From contig JAFDXI010000056.1 of the NCBI GenBank assembly GCA_018268035.1, forward strand, positions 1 to 52,265: a stretch of 52,265 bases of DNA. The letters run 5' to 3'. The position numbers were made by a program, and so were the translations under genes. This document shows positions 45,058 through 52,265 of the stretch, one piece after another. Under the pieces are notes generated by a model. It saw only the letters and a list, made by a program, of their open reading frames with translations. It made no database searches and was not told the DNA's origin. Every line of letters starts with the position of its first letter. The first letter of the stretch is position 1. The DNA comes from Bacteroidota bacterium. Lineage in GTDB: Bacteria; Bacteroidota; Bacteroidia; Chitinophagales; Chitinophagaceae.

Positions 45058-46257
45058 GTGAGTAATAATTCAGGTTATATAAAAGGACTGGATGGTTTGC
45101 GTGCCATTGCCATAATCACTGTAATGAGTTTTCATGCGGAGATAACACATTTCGGATGGTTGGGTGTACAGTTGTTTTTTGTAATATCAGGATTTTTAAT
45201 CACAGGAATTTTGTGGAGGGAAAAGCAAACAGAAACATCTATTCCATTTAAGTTAAAAAAATTCTGGGTTCGCCGCTCTTTAAGAATTTTTCCTTTATAT
45301 TTCGGTTACTTGATTTTTATCTCACTTGTTTATTTGTTTTTTAAGTTCCCTTCTTATTATTCTGATTACGCAAAATACCTTTTCACTTATACATTCAATT
45401 ATTCCCGTTCTTTGCCTCGATGGCAGGGCAACCCATTGTTTACTCATTTGTGGTCGCTTTGTGTTGAAGAACAATTTTATATTTTCTTTCCTTTGATAAT
45501 GTTTTTCTGTCCGCCCAGGTTTGTTAAGTATTTTATGCTGATTGTTATTGCGGTTTCACCGCTTACCCGGTATTTATTGGGTGAATATTATACTGCCAAA
45601 GGGCTAAGCCAGCCTGTTGTTGCAGATGCAGTTTACTGGAATACTTTAAGCCATCTTGATGCTTTTTTTATGGGAGGTATTATCCCTGTTTTGTCCCTGG
45701 ATAAAATAATAAAAAAACCACAACGAATTTTTACTGTAGCATTGATAATTGCTATTGTTGCAGGCATCATTAATTTTGTTTACACAGATTCTGGCAGCTA
45801 TTATTTTAATGACCTTGGTTATAATCATGGTCAAACAGAATTATATGAACATGTGTGGCATTATACTGTGCTGAATATTTTGTTTGCATCATTTATACTT
45901 TCACTCGTGAGCATCCATAGTAATAAAGTTTTTGCTTCAATACGAAAAGGCCTGGAGGCAAAATGGATGGTAAAAATAGGCCGTGTTTCTTATGGAATGT
46001 ATTTATTCCATTGGGCTATTTTAGTTTATATATTCAACAGGTTTTTTGCAACCGATAATTTATTATTAAAAACAGTTTTATTTATTCCTTATGTGGCAGG
46101 AGTATATTTTTTTGCAACCCTGAGTTTCAGGTTGTATGAATCCCGTTTCCTGAAACTTAAAGAAACATTATTCACTAAAAAACAAAAACCAGCCAATGTG
46201 AATGTTGTGCCTGCAGTTTCTGATTCATCTGTATTAAAAACTGCATCACATGAATAA
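45058..46257 (+). CDS. Acyltransferase 3 family O-acyltransferase (OafA-like)
   Basis: A 399-aa membrane enzyme with about 10 helices. The N-terminus GLDGLRAIAIITVMSFHAE carries the motif Arg and catalytic-type His26 of acyltransferase 3 enzymes. GVQLFFVISGFLITGILWRE and LWSLCVEEQFYIFFPLIMFF follow, both hallmark segments, and RVSYGMYLFHWAILVYI ends the core. It should transfer acetyl or another acyl group from acyl-CoA to sugar hydroxyls of the polymer. The start is GTG at 45058. It overlaps the next acyltransferase gene by 8 nt. No SGNH domain is fused, so this is the short form. Confidence 0.92.
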   Translation: MSNNSGYIKGLDGLRAIAIITVMSFHAEITHFGWLGVQLFFVISGFLITGILWREKQTETSIPFKLKKFWVRRSLRIFPLYFGYLIFISLVYLFFKFPSYYSDYAKYLFTYTFNYSRSLPRWQGNPLFTHLWSLCVEEQFYIFFPLIMFFCPPRFVKYFMLIVIAVSPLTRYLLGEYYTAKGLSQPVVADAVYWNTLSHLDAFFMGGIIPVLSLDKIIKKPQRIFTVALIIAIVAGIINFVYTDSGSYYFNDLGYNHGQTELYEHVWHYTVLNILFASFILSLVSIHSNKVFASIRKGLEAKWMVKIGRVSYGMYLFHWAILVYIFNRFFATDNLLLKTVLFIPYVAGVYFFATLSFRLYESRFLKLKETLFTKKQKPANVNVVPAVSDSSVLKTASHE

Positions 46258-47383
46258 CCTGCAACCCATAAAAGAAAATTTTTTTTCGAAAGCATTTAAC
46301 CTTCCTGCATTACAAAAGAGCAGGTTGTATTGGGTTGATTACCTGAAAGCTATTGCAATTGTTTTGGTTGTATATCGGCATTCTTTATTAGGCATCAGTG
46401 CAAGTGGGATAAAAGTTCCTGATACACTTGAAAACGCCAACCTTGTTTTTTATAGTTTCCGTATGCCTTTGTTTTTTATGCTCTCAGGCATATTTGCCAG
46501 CATCAGTTTGCGCAAAAGAACTATTGGCCAATACATTGAATCAAAGTTTGAAACTTTACTTTATCCTTATTTTATTTGGGTAGTTATACAAATCACTTTA
46601 CAAATTATTTCATCAAATTTTACTAATTCCAACCGCACACTGGTTGATTATACTTATATTTTTTATCAGCCACGCAACCTTGACCAGTTTTGGTATTTAC
46701 CTGCTTTGTTTAATGCTGCAGTAGTTTACAACCTCATCAAAAAATATATCACAAAGCAATGGTGGGCTTTGATGTTGATAGCAATGGTTTTCTATTTTAC
46801 ATCACATTATTTTCAAAGCATTAGCATGATTTCTGATTGGATGGAGTTTTATATTTTCTTTGCTATTGGTGATAATATTTCTGAAATGTTTTTTCATGAA
46901 AAGGCTCAACAGTTTTTTAAGAACCCACTTACTTTATTATTGGCTATCCCATTTTTTATTCTGGCACAATGGTTTTACCTCACTAATGAAATGTATTATC
47001 AGACTACAGATTTAATGAGAGCTGAATTTCTCCTTATTGCATTGACTGGATGTTTTACTATGGTTCCCCTTGCATTCTTAATGCAGCGATGGAATATCCT
47101 GCCTGGCATAAGAATCCTTGGTTATCATTCATTGTATATATATGTTATCCATGTGATGGTTGCGGCTTTCACAAGAAATTTTGTTGTGCATGTTCTTGGC
47201 ATTCATAATGTGTATATTATTCTGATTAGTTGTATTAGCTTAGGATGTATAATTCCTGTATTAATTTACAATCTGTTTATTCATAACAATTTTGCCTGGT
47301 TTCTATTTACCTACAAGAAAAAACATGGCCGCCCTCAATTGTTTGAGAAGAAAGTGTCAACTCCCTCTTTTAAAATTTCCTGA
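46250..47383 (+). CDS. Acyltransferase 3 family protein (fucose 4-O-acetylase-like)
   Basis: A 377-aa membrane acyltransferase with about 10 helices. The core motif RLYWVDYLKAIAIVLVVYRH has His44 in the catalytic position, and FYSFRMPLFFMLSGIFASIS matches the family's second segment. It also has FWYLPALFNAAVVYNLIKKY and LGYHSLYIYVIHVMVAAF. It belongs to the subgroup that includes fucose 4-O-acetylase and succinyltransferases. It overlaps the previous gene by 8 nt, so both are translated together and may modify different positions of the same repeat unit. The next gene is 158 nt away, with a GGGAA-TTTGC-TTCCC hairpin (47436-47450) between them. Confidence 0.9.
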   Translation: MNNLQPIKENFFSKAFNLPALQKSRLYWVDYLKAIAIVLVVYRHSLLGISASGIKVPDTLENANLVFYSFRMPLFFMLSGIFASISLRKRTIGQYIESKFETLLYPYFIWVVIQITLQIISSNFTNSNRTLVDYTYIFYQPRNLDQFWYLPALFNAAVVYNLIKKYITKQWWALMLIAMVFYFTSHYFQSISMISDWMEFYIFFAIGDNISEMFFHEKAQQFFKNPLTLLLAIPFFILAQWFYLTNEMYYQTTDLMRAEFLLIALTGCFTMVPLAFLMQRWNILPGIRILGYHSLYIYVIHVMVAAFTRNFVVHVLGIHNVYIILISCISLGCIIPVLIYNLFIHNNFAWFLFTYKKKHGRPQLFEKKVSTPSFKIS

Positions 47384-47541
47384 TTTTCCATTTATCAACA
47401 TTAAACTAACATTTGTTTTGTCAAATTTTCGTTAAGGGAATTTGCTTCCCAATTTAGGAACAGTTTTTGTATCGTGCGGCACAATAATATTTTTCCTCAA
47501 ATCAGAAAAAGCCTTTTCAGGAACATTAAAAATTAAGAGAC

Positions 47542-48759
47542 ATGAGAAAATTGCTATTTCTTCTCGTAGTGGCAGTGGCGTGGTATGCCTGTACAAAAAC
47601 TGAATTAACACCTGCAGATAATCAAACTTCATCAAGCGTTCAATCATCGGAAGACGATGGGGTAAGAGTTAATAATACACCTGGGCATAAAAGAATATTA
47701 ATAAAGCAGGGTGGCGATCAGGGCTTATATCTCAATGGAAATAATTTTTCTTATAAACCAGGAGATACTTTGGTGATGACAGGAACATGGAGTTATTGTA
47801 CACTTGAAGATGTGTATGGCACACCCTCAAATTGGGTATTTATTGTCAACCAGGGCTCACAGGTACAGCTTTCAAGTGGTTTCTCATTTACTAATTGCAG
47901 ATATATAAAAGTGATGGGCAATGGCACGAAAGATAAATATGGTTTCCGTATTTCAGAACAAACAAACAATGGAGTTGGCGTTACTATCCAGGGGCGCTCA
48001 TCCAATATTGTTGTAACAAAAGTGGATGTGTATAATAAGACTTATGGCTATTGGGTGAAGCAGGAGGCAAGTTGCGTGGATAGCCTGCAATACCCAAATT
48101 GGGTTATCAATAATATTTCTATTCATGATGGCCGTATCAGGGTTACCAATCAGGAAGGAATGTATATGGGTAGCACAGATCCCAATGGAACGAGACCAAT
48201 TGTGTGCAATGGCAAAACCATTTATCCAAAACCATTGCGCCTTGGAAATATCAATGTATTTAATATGATTATTGACAGCACATACAGGAGTGGCATCCAG
48301 CTTTCCTGTGCATCGAACGGCAACAATAATATCCATGACAATACAATAACAAATTGTGGCTATGAGTATAATTCCAATGGTCAGGGATCAGGTATTAGTT
48401 TGGGAGGATATACGCAAGCTAATATTTACAATAATTCTATCGCCAATACTTACACCATGGGTATATCTTCGTTGGGAGCAGGGCCTTTGGTGATTAGGAA
48501 TAATGTAGTAAAAAATAGTGGTTCACTTTCAGGTCATACTGTACCAGGTATGGCAAACATTATGGTTGACACAAGAAATACACAACCTGCAGATAGCACT
48601 ACATTTGGTATTAAGGATAATACATTGTCAGGTACTACTGATGTGAATATCCGTGTGTATAGAACTTATCCTACCTATACAAAGGCTAATATTATTTGTG
48701 ATAATGGTAGTGCTAAAATTGCTGTTGATCCAAATGTAAAATGGTCAACCTGTAATTAA
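47542..48759 (+). CDS. Parallel beta-helix lipoprotein
   Basis: A 405-aa lipoprotein with signal MRKLLFLLVVAVAWYACTKT (Cys17). A Ser/Thr/Asp-rich linker is followed by GLYLNGNNFSYKPGDTLVMT and then coils of a right-handed parallel beta-helix: GVGVTIQGRSSNIVVTKVDV, IQLSCASNGNNNIHDNTITN, ISLGGYTQANIYNNSIANTY and PLVIRNNVVKNSG. Such surface lipoproteins include polysaccharide lyases, glycoside hydrolases and epimerases, but I see no decisive catalytic set. It directly follows the exopolysaccharide genes and is closed by a terminator, so it may bind or trim the polymer. A separate promoter in 47384-47541 is possible. Confidence 0.78.
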   Translation: MRKLLFLLVVAVAWYACTKTELTPADNQTSSSVQSSEDDGVRVNNTPGHKRILIKQGGDQGLYLNGNNFSYKPGDTLVMTGTWSYCTLEDVYGTPSNWVFIVNQGSQVQLSSGFSFTNCRYIKVMGNGTKDKYGFRISEQTNNGVGVTIQGRSSNIVVTKVDVYNKTYGYWVKQEASCVDSLQYPNWVINNISIHDGRIRVTNQEGMYMGSTDPNGTRPIVCNGKTIYPKPLRLGNINVFNMIIDSTYRSGIQLSCASNGNNNIHDNTITNCGYEYNSNGQGSGISLGGYTQANIYNNSIANTYTMGISSLGAGPLVIRNNVVKNSGSLSGHTVPGMANIMVDTRNTQPADSTTFGIKDNTLSGTTDVNIRVYRTYPTYTKANIICDNGSAKIAVDPNVKWSTCN

Positions 48760-48820
48760 AAGCATACTGTACTTATAAAAGGCAGCAATATAAATTAGAG
48801 TCGTTGTCAGTAAATATGTA

Positions 48821-48848
48821 AGGTTTTGGCGAAAGCTAAAACCTTTTT
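48821..48848 (+). terminator. Rho-independent terminator closing the polysaccharide locus
   Basis: AGGTTTTGGC (48821-48830) and GCTAAAACCT (48835-48844) form a 10-bp stem with one G-T pair and a GAAA tetraloop, followed by a five-T run. It lies 62 nt after the beta-helix gene. The reverse direction lacks a T-run, so it mainly serves the plus strand. Confidence 0.85.
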
Positions 48849-48904
48849 GCTATGTTGGGGATGTATTGAAAATACGATCCCGGCTATTGAGGAAGTTTCA
48901 TTTA

Positions 48905-50212
48905 TCAAAGATCCACTCGTTGCATTTTCGGAACCAACAAATGCATGATGAACCAGGCAATTAAATAAGCGCTGCCACAGATGATAAACATAATATAATA
49001 GCCTGTTTCGATTTTGCCTAATGCTTTATAATAATCAAACATAGCGCCTGCCAGCCAGGCAATCAGCATACCACCCAACGCACCTGCCATACCACCAATC
49101 CCTGTTACAGATGCAACAGCTTTTTTAGGAAACATATCTGAAACAGTTGTAAAAATATTTGCACTCCATGCCTGATGTCCGGCAGTTGCTAAACCTATTA
49201 TTATTACTGCCATCCACATATTGATGCCACCAGTTAATTGTGCTAACAAAACCGGAACAGCAAACATTGCATAAATAAACATAGATGTTTTGCGGGCACG
49301 AAATACCTGCCATCCTTTTTTAATAAAATGCAATGGTAACCATCCACCCCAAATGCTTCCAATTGTTGACAAGGTATAAACCAATGCAATTGGTATAGCC
49401 ACTGCCTCTTTTTCTAAGCCATATCCTGCTTTCAGGAAAGCAGGTAGCCAAAATAAAAAAAACCACCACACGGGATCTGTTAGAAATTTTCCAATAATAA
49501 ATGCCCATGTTTGTTTAAATTTCAACAACTGCATCCAGGATACATTACCAGTATCAGTATTTGCATCGGTTTCCTTTTTTTCATCTGCATCACTGTGGAT
49601 GAAATCATATTCTTCCTTACTTAATCTTTTTTGTCTTGATGGAATTTCATAAAAAATAAACCAACAGATCAGCCAAATAAAGCCAAGAGATCCTGTAATG
49701 ATAAATGCCCATTGCCAGCCCCATTTTGCTGCTATAAAAGGCACAGAAAGTGGTGCAGCGACAGCGCCGATATTGGCGCCTGAATTAAATATACCTGTAG
49801 CCAGTGCCCTTTCTTTTTTGGGGAACCACTCTGCTACTGTTTTTATTGCTGATGGAAAATTTCCGGCTTCACTAATACCAAGTGCGCCACGTGCTATCAC
49901 AAATCCAACTGTAGATTTCACAATTGCATGACCAACGGCAGCTATACTCCATCCTAAGATGGAAATAGCATAACCTATTTTTGTACCAACACTGTCAATA
50001 AGCCGGCCTGCAAGTAATAAGCCGATCGCATAGCATAGTTGAAATGCAATGACAATATCAGAGTAATCACTTTCTGTCCAATGAAATTTTTTTTCAAGTT
50101 CAGGTTTCAACAGGCTGATAACAGATCTGTCGAGATAGTTGATAGTAGTGGCCATAAAAATAAGCGCACAGATTGTCCATCTATAATTGCCAGATGGTCT
50201 TTGCTGAGTCAA
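48905..50212 (-). CDS. MFS transporter, anion:cation symporter (hexuronate-like) family
   Basis: A 435-aa 12-helix transporter. Helix 1 ends with INYLDRSVISLLKPELEKKF, the ACS-family signature region. GISEAGNFPSAIKTVAEWFP matches the ExuT/GudP-type motif, and GIFNSGANIGAVAAPL, VWWFFLFWLPAFLKAGYG and GIGGMAGALGGMLIAWLAG follow. Such proteins import hexuronates, glucarate or related sugar acids with protons. It follows the KDPG-type aldolase gene by 13 nt on the same strand, which supports a sugar-acid substrate. A charged loop with DADEKKETDANTDTGN separates the two halves. Confidence 0.9.
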   Translation of the reverse strand: MTQQRPSGNYRWTICALIFMATTINYLDRSVISLLKPELEKKFHWTESDYSDIVIAFQLCYAIGLLLAGRLIDSVGTKIGYAISILGWSIAAVGHAIVKSTVGFVIARGALGISEAGNFPSAIKTVAEWFPKKERALATGIFNSGANIGAVAAPLSVPFIAAKWGWQWAFIITGSLGFIWLICWFIFYEIPSRQKRLSKEEYDFIHSDADEKKETDANTDTGNVSWMQLLKFKQTWAFIIGKFLTDPVWWFFLFWLPAFLKAGYGLEKEAVAIPIALVYTLSTIGSIWGGWLPLHFIKKGWQVFRARKTSMFIYAMFAVPVLLAQLTGGINMWMAVIIIGLATAGHQAWSANIFTTVSDMFPKKAVASVTGIGGMAGALGGMLIAWLAGAMFDYYKALGKIETGYYIMFIICGSAYLIAWFIMHLLVPKMQRVDL

Positions 50213-50225
50213 TATGAATAAAGTT

Positions 50226-50891
50226 TTAGTTATTGATTGATTGAATAATTGCTATTGCTTTTTTTGCCAATACTTCAATTGCCGGATAATCATTTGTATT
50301 CAGGAATTCTTTACTTATCAATTTGCTCCCTATACCCACTGCCACTACTCCAGCATCAAACCATTGTTGCAGGTTGCCTTCATTTACTTCAACACCGCCT
50401 GTTGGCATAAACATCATTTCAGGAAAAATATCATTTATCGCTTTTATGTAAGAAGGACCTAATAAACTGCCAGGAAATATTTTTACCAATTTTGCTCCAT
50501 GTTGTTCTGCAATGATGATTTCAGTTGTGGTCATACAGCCTGGAATCCACAACAGGCCTGCATCCTGCACTATATTTGCCACTTCGGGAATAACGCCTGG
50601 ACATATTACAAAATCTGCTCCTGCATCAATAAAATTCTTAGCGTCATTTGTTGTTTTAATAGTGCCAACACTGAGTAAAAGTTCTGGCCACGTTTCAACT
50701 CTTTTTGCAAGCAATGCTTTAAAATTTTCTATTGCATGTTTACCACGATTGGTATATTCAACAATCCTGATACCTGCTTTATATAAAGTATCTACAATTG
50801 CAATGCTTACATTTTTATCGTCATGATAAAATAGAGGAATGATTCCTTGTTCTTTGATTGTGCTGATAATGTATTCAGTTGTTGGTTTCAC
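50226..50891 (-). CDS. eda: KDPG/KHG aldolase
   Basis: A 221-aa class I aldolase cleaving 2-keto-3-deoxy-6-phosphogluconate (or 4-hydroxy-2-oxoglutarate) to pyruvate and an aldehyde, the last step of Entner-Doudoroff and uronate degradation. Glu45 (RIVEYTNRG) and the Schiff-base Lys137 (LVKIFPGSLLG) match the E. coli Eda positions. LSVGTIKT, VICPGVIPEV, IPGCMTTTEI and PTGGVEVNEGN line the barrel. It lies between the TIM-barrel isomerase gene (153 nt upstream) and the MFS transporter (13 nt downstream). No KDG kinase is present in the window. Confidence 0.92.
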   Translation of the reverse strand: MKPTTEYIISTIKEQGIIPLFYHDDKNVSIAIVDTLYKAGIRIVEYTNRGKHAIENFKALLAKRVETWPELLLSVGTIKTTNDAKNFIDAGADFVICPGVIPEVANIVQDAGLLWIPGCMTTTEIIIAEQHGAKLVKIFPGSLLGPSYIKAINDIFPEMMFMPTGGVEVNEGNLQQWFDAGVVAVGIGSKLISKEFLNTNDYPAIEVLAKKAIAIIQSINN

Positions 50892-51044
50892 TCAATCATG
50901 TTTTATTATTACCTGATCGTGGAGATCCATTCATATAGGCAAACAAGGAAATTATTTTATACAATAGATTTACTGAATCTGATTCATCAACTAAATAAAA
51001 GTTGTAATCATTTTCAACTCTTAAAAAAAATAATATCAGTTTGT

Positions 51045-51971
51045 TTAAAAGCCCCACTTCTTCATGGCTGCCAGGTCTTCTCTTGCACAATCAACTGGCG
51101 CTAAACCCTGGTAAGATTCCTGTTCTATGATAAAATCTGTTGTGCCACCATTTGCTTTTGCATAATCAATAATTGATTTCACATCTAACACGCCTTTACC
51201 TAAGATGGTGCTCTCATAAGGTTCACCAGCCATTTCACCTTTTTCAGCTTTTATTTCATCTTTTACATGCATCAGTTCAAACCTGCCGGGATATTTTTTC
51301 ATCACTTCAATTGCCCTGCCGCCTGCTCCATACCAGTTTCCAATATCCATTTGTTGGGCAACAAGTTTTGGATCTGTGTTTTGTAAAATGAAATCATAAA
51401 GTGTACCATCATTGAGTTTTGTCATCACTTCAAAATCGTGGTTGTGATAGCCAAATTTCATATTGTATTTTTTGCATAACTCACCACTTTTATTAAAGAG
51501 GTCAAGAAACATTTTCAGTTTGTCCATATCTGTGCGCACTGCTTCATCCATCCACGGGCTGATTACATATTTCTGACCCATAAATGCAGCATCTTCTACT
51601 GTATGTTTCCACACATCAGTAAAATCATTCTTAACTGTATCCCAATGTATCACATCAAGCACAGTGTGGCCGCTACGCATTTTCAAATTCAAATCATCTA
51701 ATATTTTTTTAAACTCTGCTGGTGTGTAACCATAAAATTTTCTGTTGACATAATTAGCATGTTCAACATAACGATAACCCATAGCAGAAAGCTTTTTCAA
51801 TGTATCCAAAGCGTCTTGTGGGGTTTTCATATCGTCGCGTACGGTATATAATTGTAAACCCGTTATATGCCATGAAGAAAAGACATTGGCAATACTTTTT
51901 GATTTCACCAGCGAAAGGCCGGCAACAGTAAGCGCACCCTGCGCAAGAAATTTTCTTCTTGATTTGTTCAT
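51045..51971 (-). CDS. Sugar phosphate isomerase/epimerase (xylose isomerase-like TIM barrel), exported
   Basis: A 308-aa TIM-barrel protein with a twin-arginine-like signal (SRRKFLAQGALTVAGLSLV), so it is probably exported folded by Tat. The barrel starts near GLQLYTVRDDMKTPQDALDT. Metal or substrate positions are visible in KFGYHNHDFEVM, AQQMDIGNWYGAGG, FELMHVKDEIKAE and DFIIEQESYQGL (His, Asp, His, Glu). Family members isomerise or epimerise sugars or keto-sugars. It lies upstream of the aldolase and transporter genes on the same strand and probably belongs to the same sugar-acid pathway. The exact reaction is unknown. It is divergent from the broken hisB start. Confidence 0.85.
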   Translation of the reverse strand: MNKSRRKFLAQGALTVAGLSLVKSKSIANVFSSWHITGLQLYTVRDDMKTPQDALDTLKKLSAMGYRYVEHANYVNRKFYGYTPAEFKKILDDLNLKMRSGHTVLDVIHWDTVKNDFTDVWKHTVEDAAFMGQKYVISPWMDEAVRTDMDKLKMFLDLFNKSGELCKKYNMKFGYHNHDFEVMTKLNDGTLYDFILQNTDPKLVAQQMDIGNWYGAGGRAIEVMKKYPGRFELMHVKDEIKAEKGEMAGEPYESTILGKGVLDVKSIIDYAKANGGTTDFIIEQESYQGLAPVDCAREDLAAMKKWGF

Positions 51972-52084
51972 GATAGTGTCGTTAGATGATTTAATAGGCT
52001 TAAAAATAAATCAATTGTTTTTATTCTTAAGAAATAAATGAGTTCTTTTATTTTCGCTTCAGAAATAAAACCTGATTAACATTT

Positions 52085-52147
52085 ATGGCAAAGAAAATTT
52101 TATTTATTGACAGGGATGGTACATTGATTATTGAACCTTCTTCCTGA
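52085..52147 (+). pseudogene. hisB: Truncated hisB start (20 codons)
   Basis: The ATG at 52085 encodes MAKKILFIDRDGTLIIEPSS and then TGA. FIDRDGTLIIEP is the HAD-phosphatase opening of bifunctional HisB (histidinol-phosphatase/IGP dehydratase), including the DxD nucleophile motif. A full protein has about 380 aa. After EP the sequence stops resembling HisB. Either an insertion or rearrangement broke the gene, or the window joins unrelated sequence here. Confidence 0.65.
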
Positions 52148-52265
52148 CTTCATCACTGGGACACCCAAAAATCAGGTAAAAAGTGCTAATAAATTTTTTT
52201 GTTCATTGGTTTTGTCCAAAAGCATGAGTTTGTTTTGTTTTGATTGAGGCAATTTAATAGTTAAA
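52148..52265. other. Unidentified sequence after the hisB break
   Basis: 118 nt without an ORF. CCTGA (52143-52147) and TCAGG (52172-52176) flank a segment beginning at the break. T-rich tracts follow. It could be one end of a mobile element, but I cannot match it to a known family. Confidence 0.35.

Overview
The window looks like a chromosomal segment of a Bacteroidota bacterium, most likely of the Chitinophagaceae/Chitinophagia. The evidence is AT-rich DNA, type IX secretion (T9SS) C-terminal sorting domains ending two giant secreted proteins, a Sec/lipoprotein-type (clade II) NosZ, the group's -7 promoter motif TAnnTTTG, and several families typical of the phylum (DUF4421, Bacteroidota-type AMP nucleosidase). 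No species is assigned. All calls come from reading the sequence; no database search was run.

Layout. Positions 1-5250 hold housekeeping and small envelope genes: a cyclophilin lipoprotein, a DUF4421 protein, a Gfo/Idh/MocA oxidoreductase, AMP nucleosidase, a small lipoprotein, tRNA-Pro(TGG) with a consensus promoter and a terminator, and a four-helix membrane protein. Positions 5444-5559 hold a nested inverted-repeat element resembling a MITE. Positions 5613-14390 (minus strand) form a low-oxygen/N2O block. It contains an acetyl-CoA hydrolase/transferase-family gene, a DUF488 gene, a group III truncated hemoglobin, and a nitrous oxide reductase cluster transcribed as cytochrome c, nosZ, hairpin, membrane protein, nosL, nosD, nosF, nosY. 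The nos promoter and the CoA-transferase promoter share one architecture: a Crp/Fnr-type palindrome centred 32-33 bp upstream of a -7 box, with no -33 TTG. This suggests one anaerobic activator.

Positions 14820-25160 hold mixed genes: a polytopic histidine-bearing membrane protein divergent from nos, a GNAT acetyltransferase, a PAS protein with a vestigial histidine-kinase helix, LD-carboxypeptidase, PlsC, an ATP-grasp-like protein, a secreted protein, an SDR oxidoreductase, DprA, an AlkD-like protein and MscS.

Positions 25452-48848 are the most striking part. Two tandem paralogous giant T9SS proteins (2106 and 2243 aa) each carry an N-terminal alpha/beta-hydrolase esterase domain, fibronectin III and PA14 modules, and three copies of a roughly 175-residue domain I cannot name. 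The second giant gene runs with a 21-nt gap and no terminator into an exopolysaccharide cluster. That cluster encodes a Wzz/BY-kinase-like copolymerase with a degenerate kinase, a 41-aa membrane microprotein, an O-antigen ligase/polymerase-like protein, a half-length TolC-like protein, a GT-C-like membrane protein and two acyltransferase-3 enzymes. A beta-helix lipoprotein and a terminator follow. My inference is that the locus makes an O-acylated surface polysaccharide and secretes multidomain esterase/adhesins that bind or trim it.

Positions 48905-51971 (minus strand) hold a sugar-acid module: a TIM-barrel isomerase/epimerase, a KDPG/KHG aldolase and an ACS-family MFS transporter. The window ends in a hisB start that breaks after 20 codons and enters unidentified sequence.
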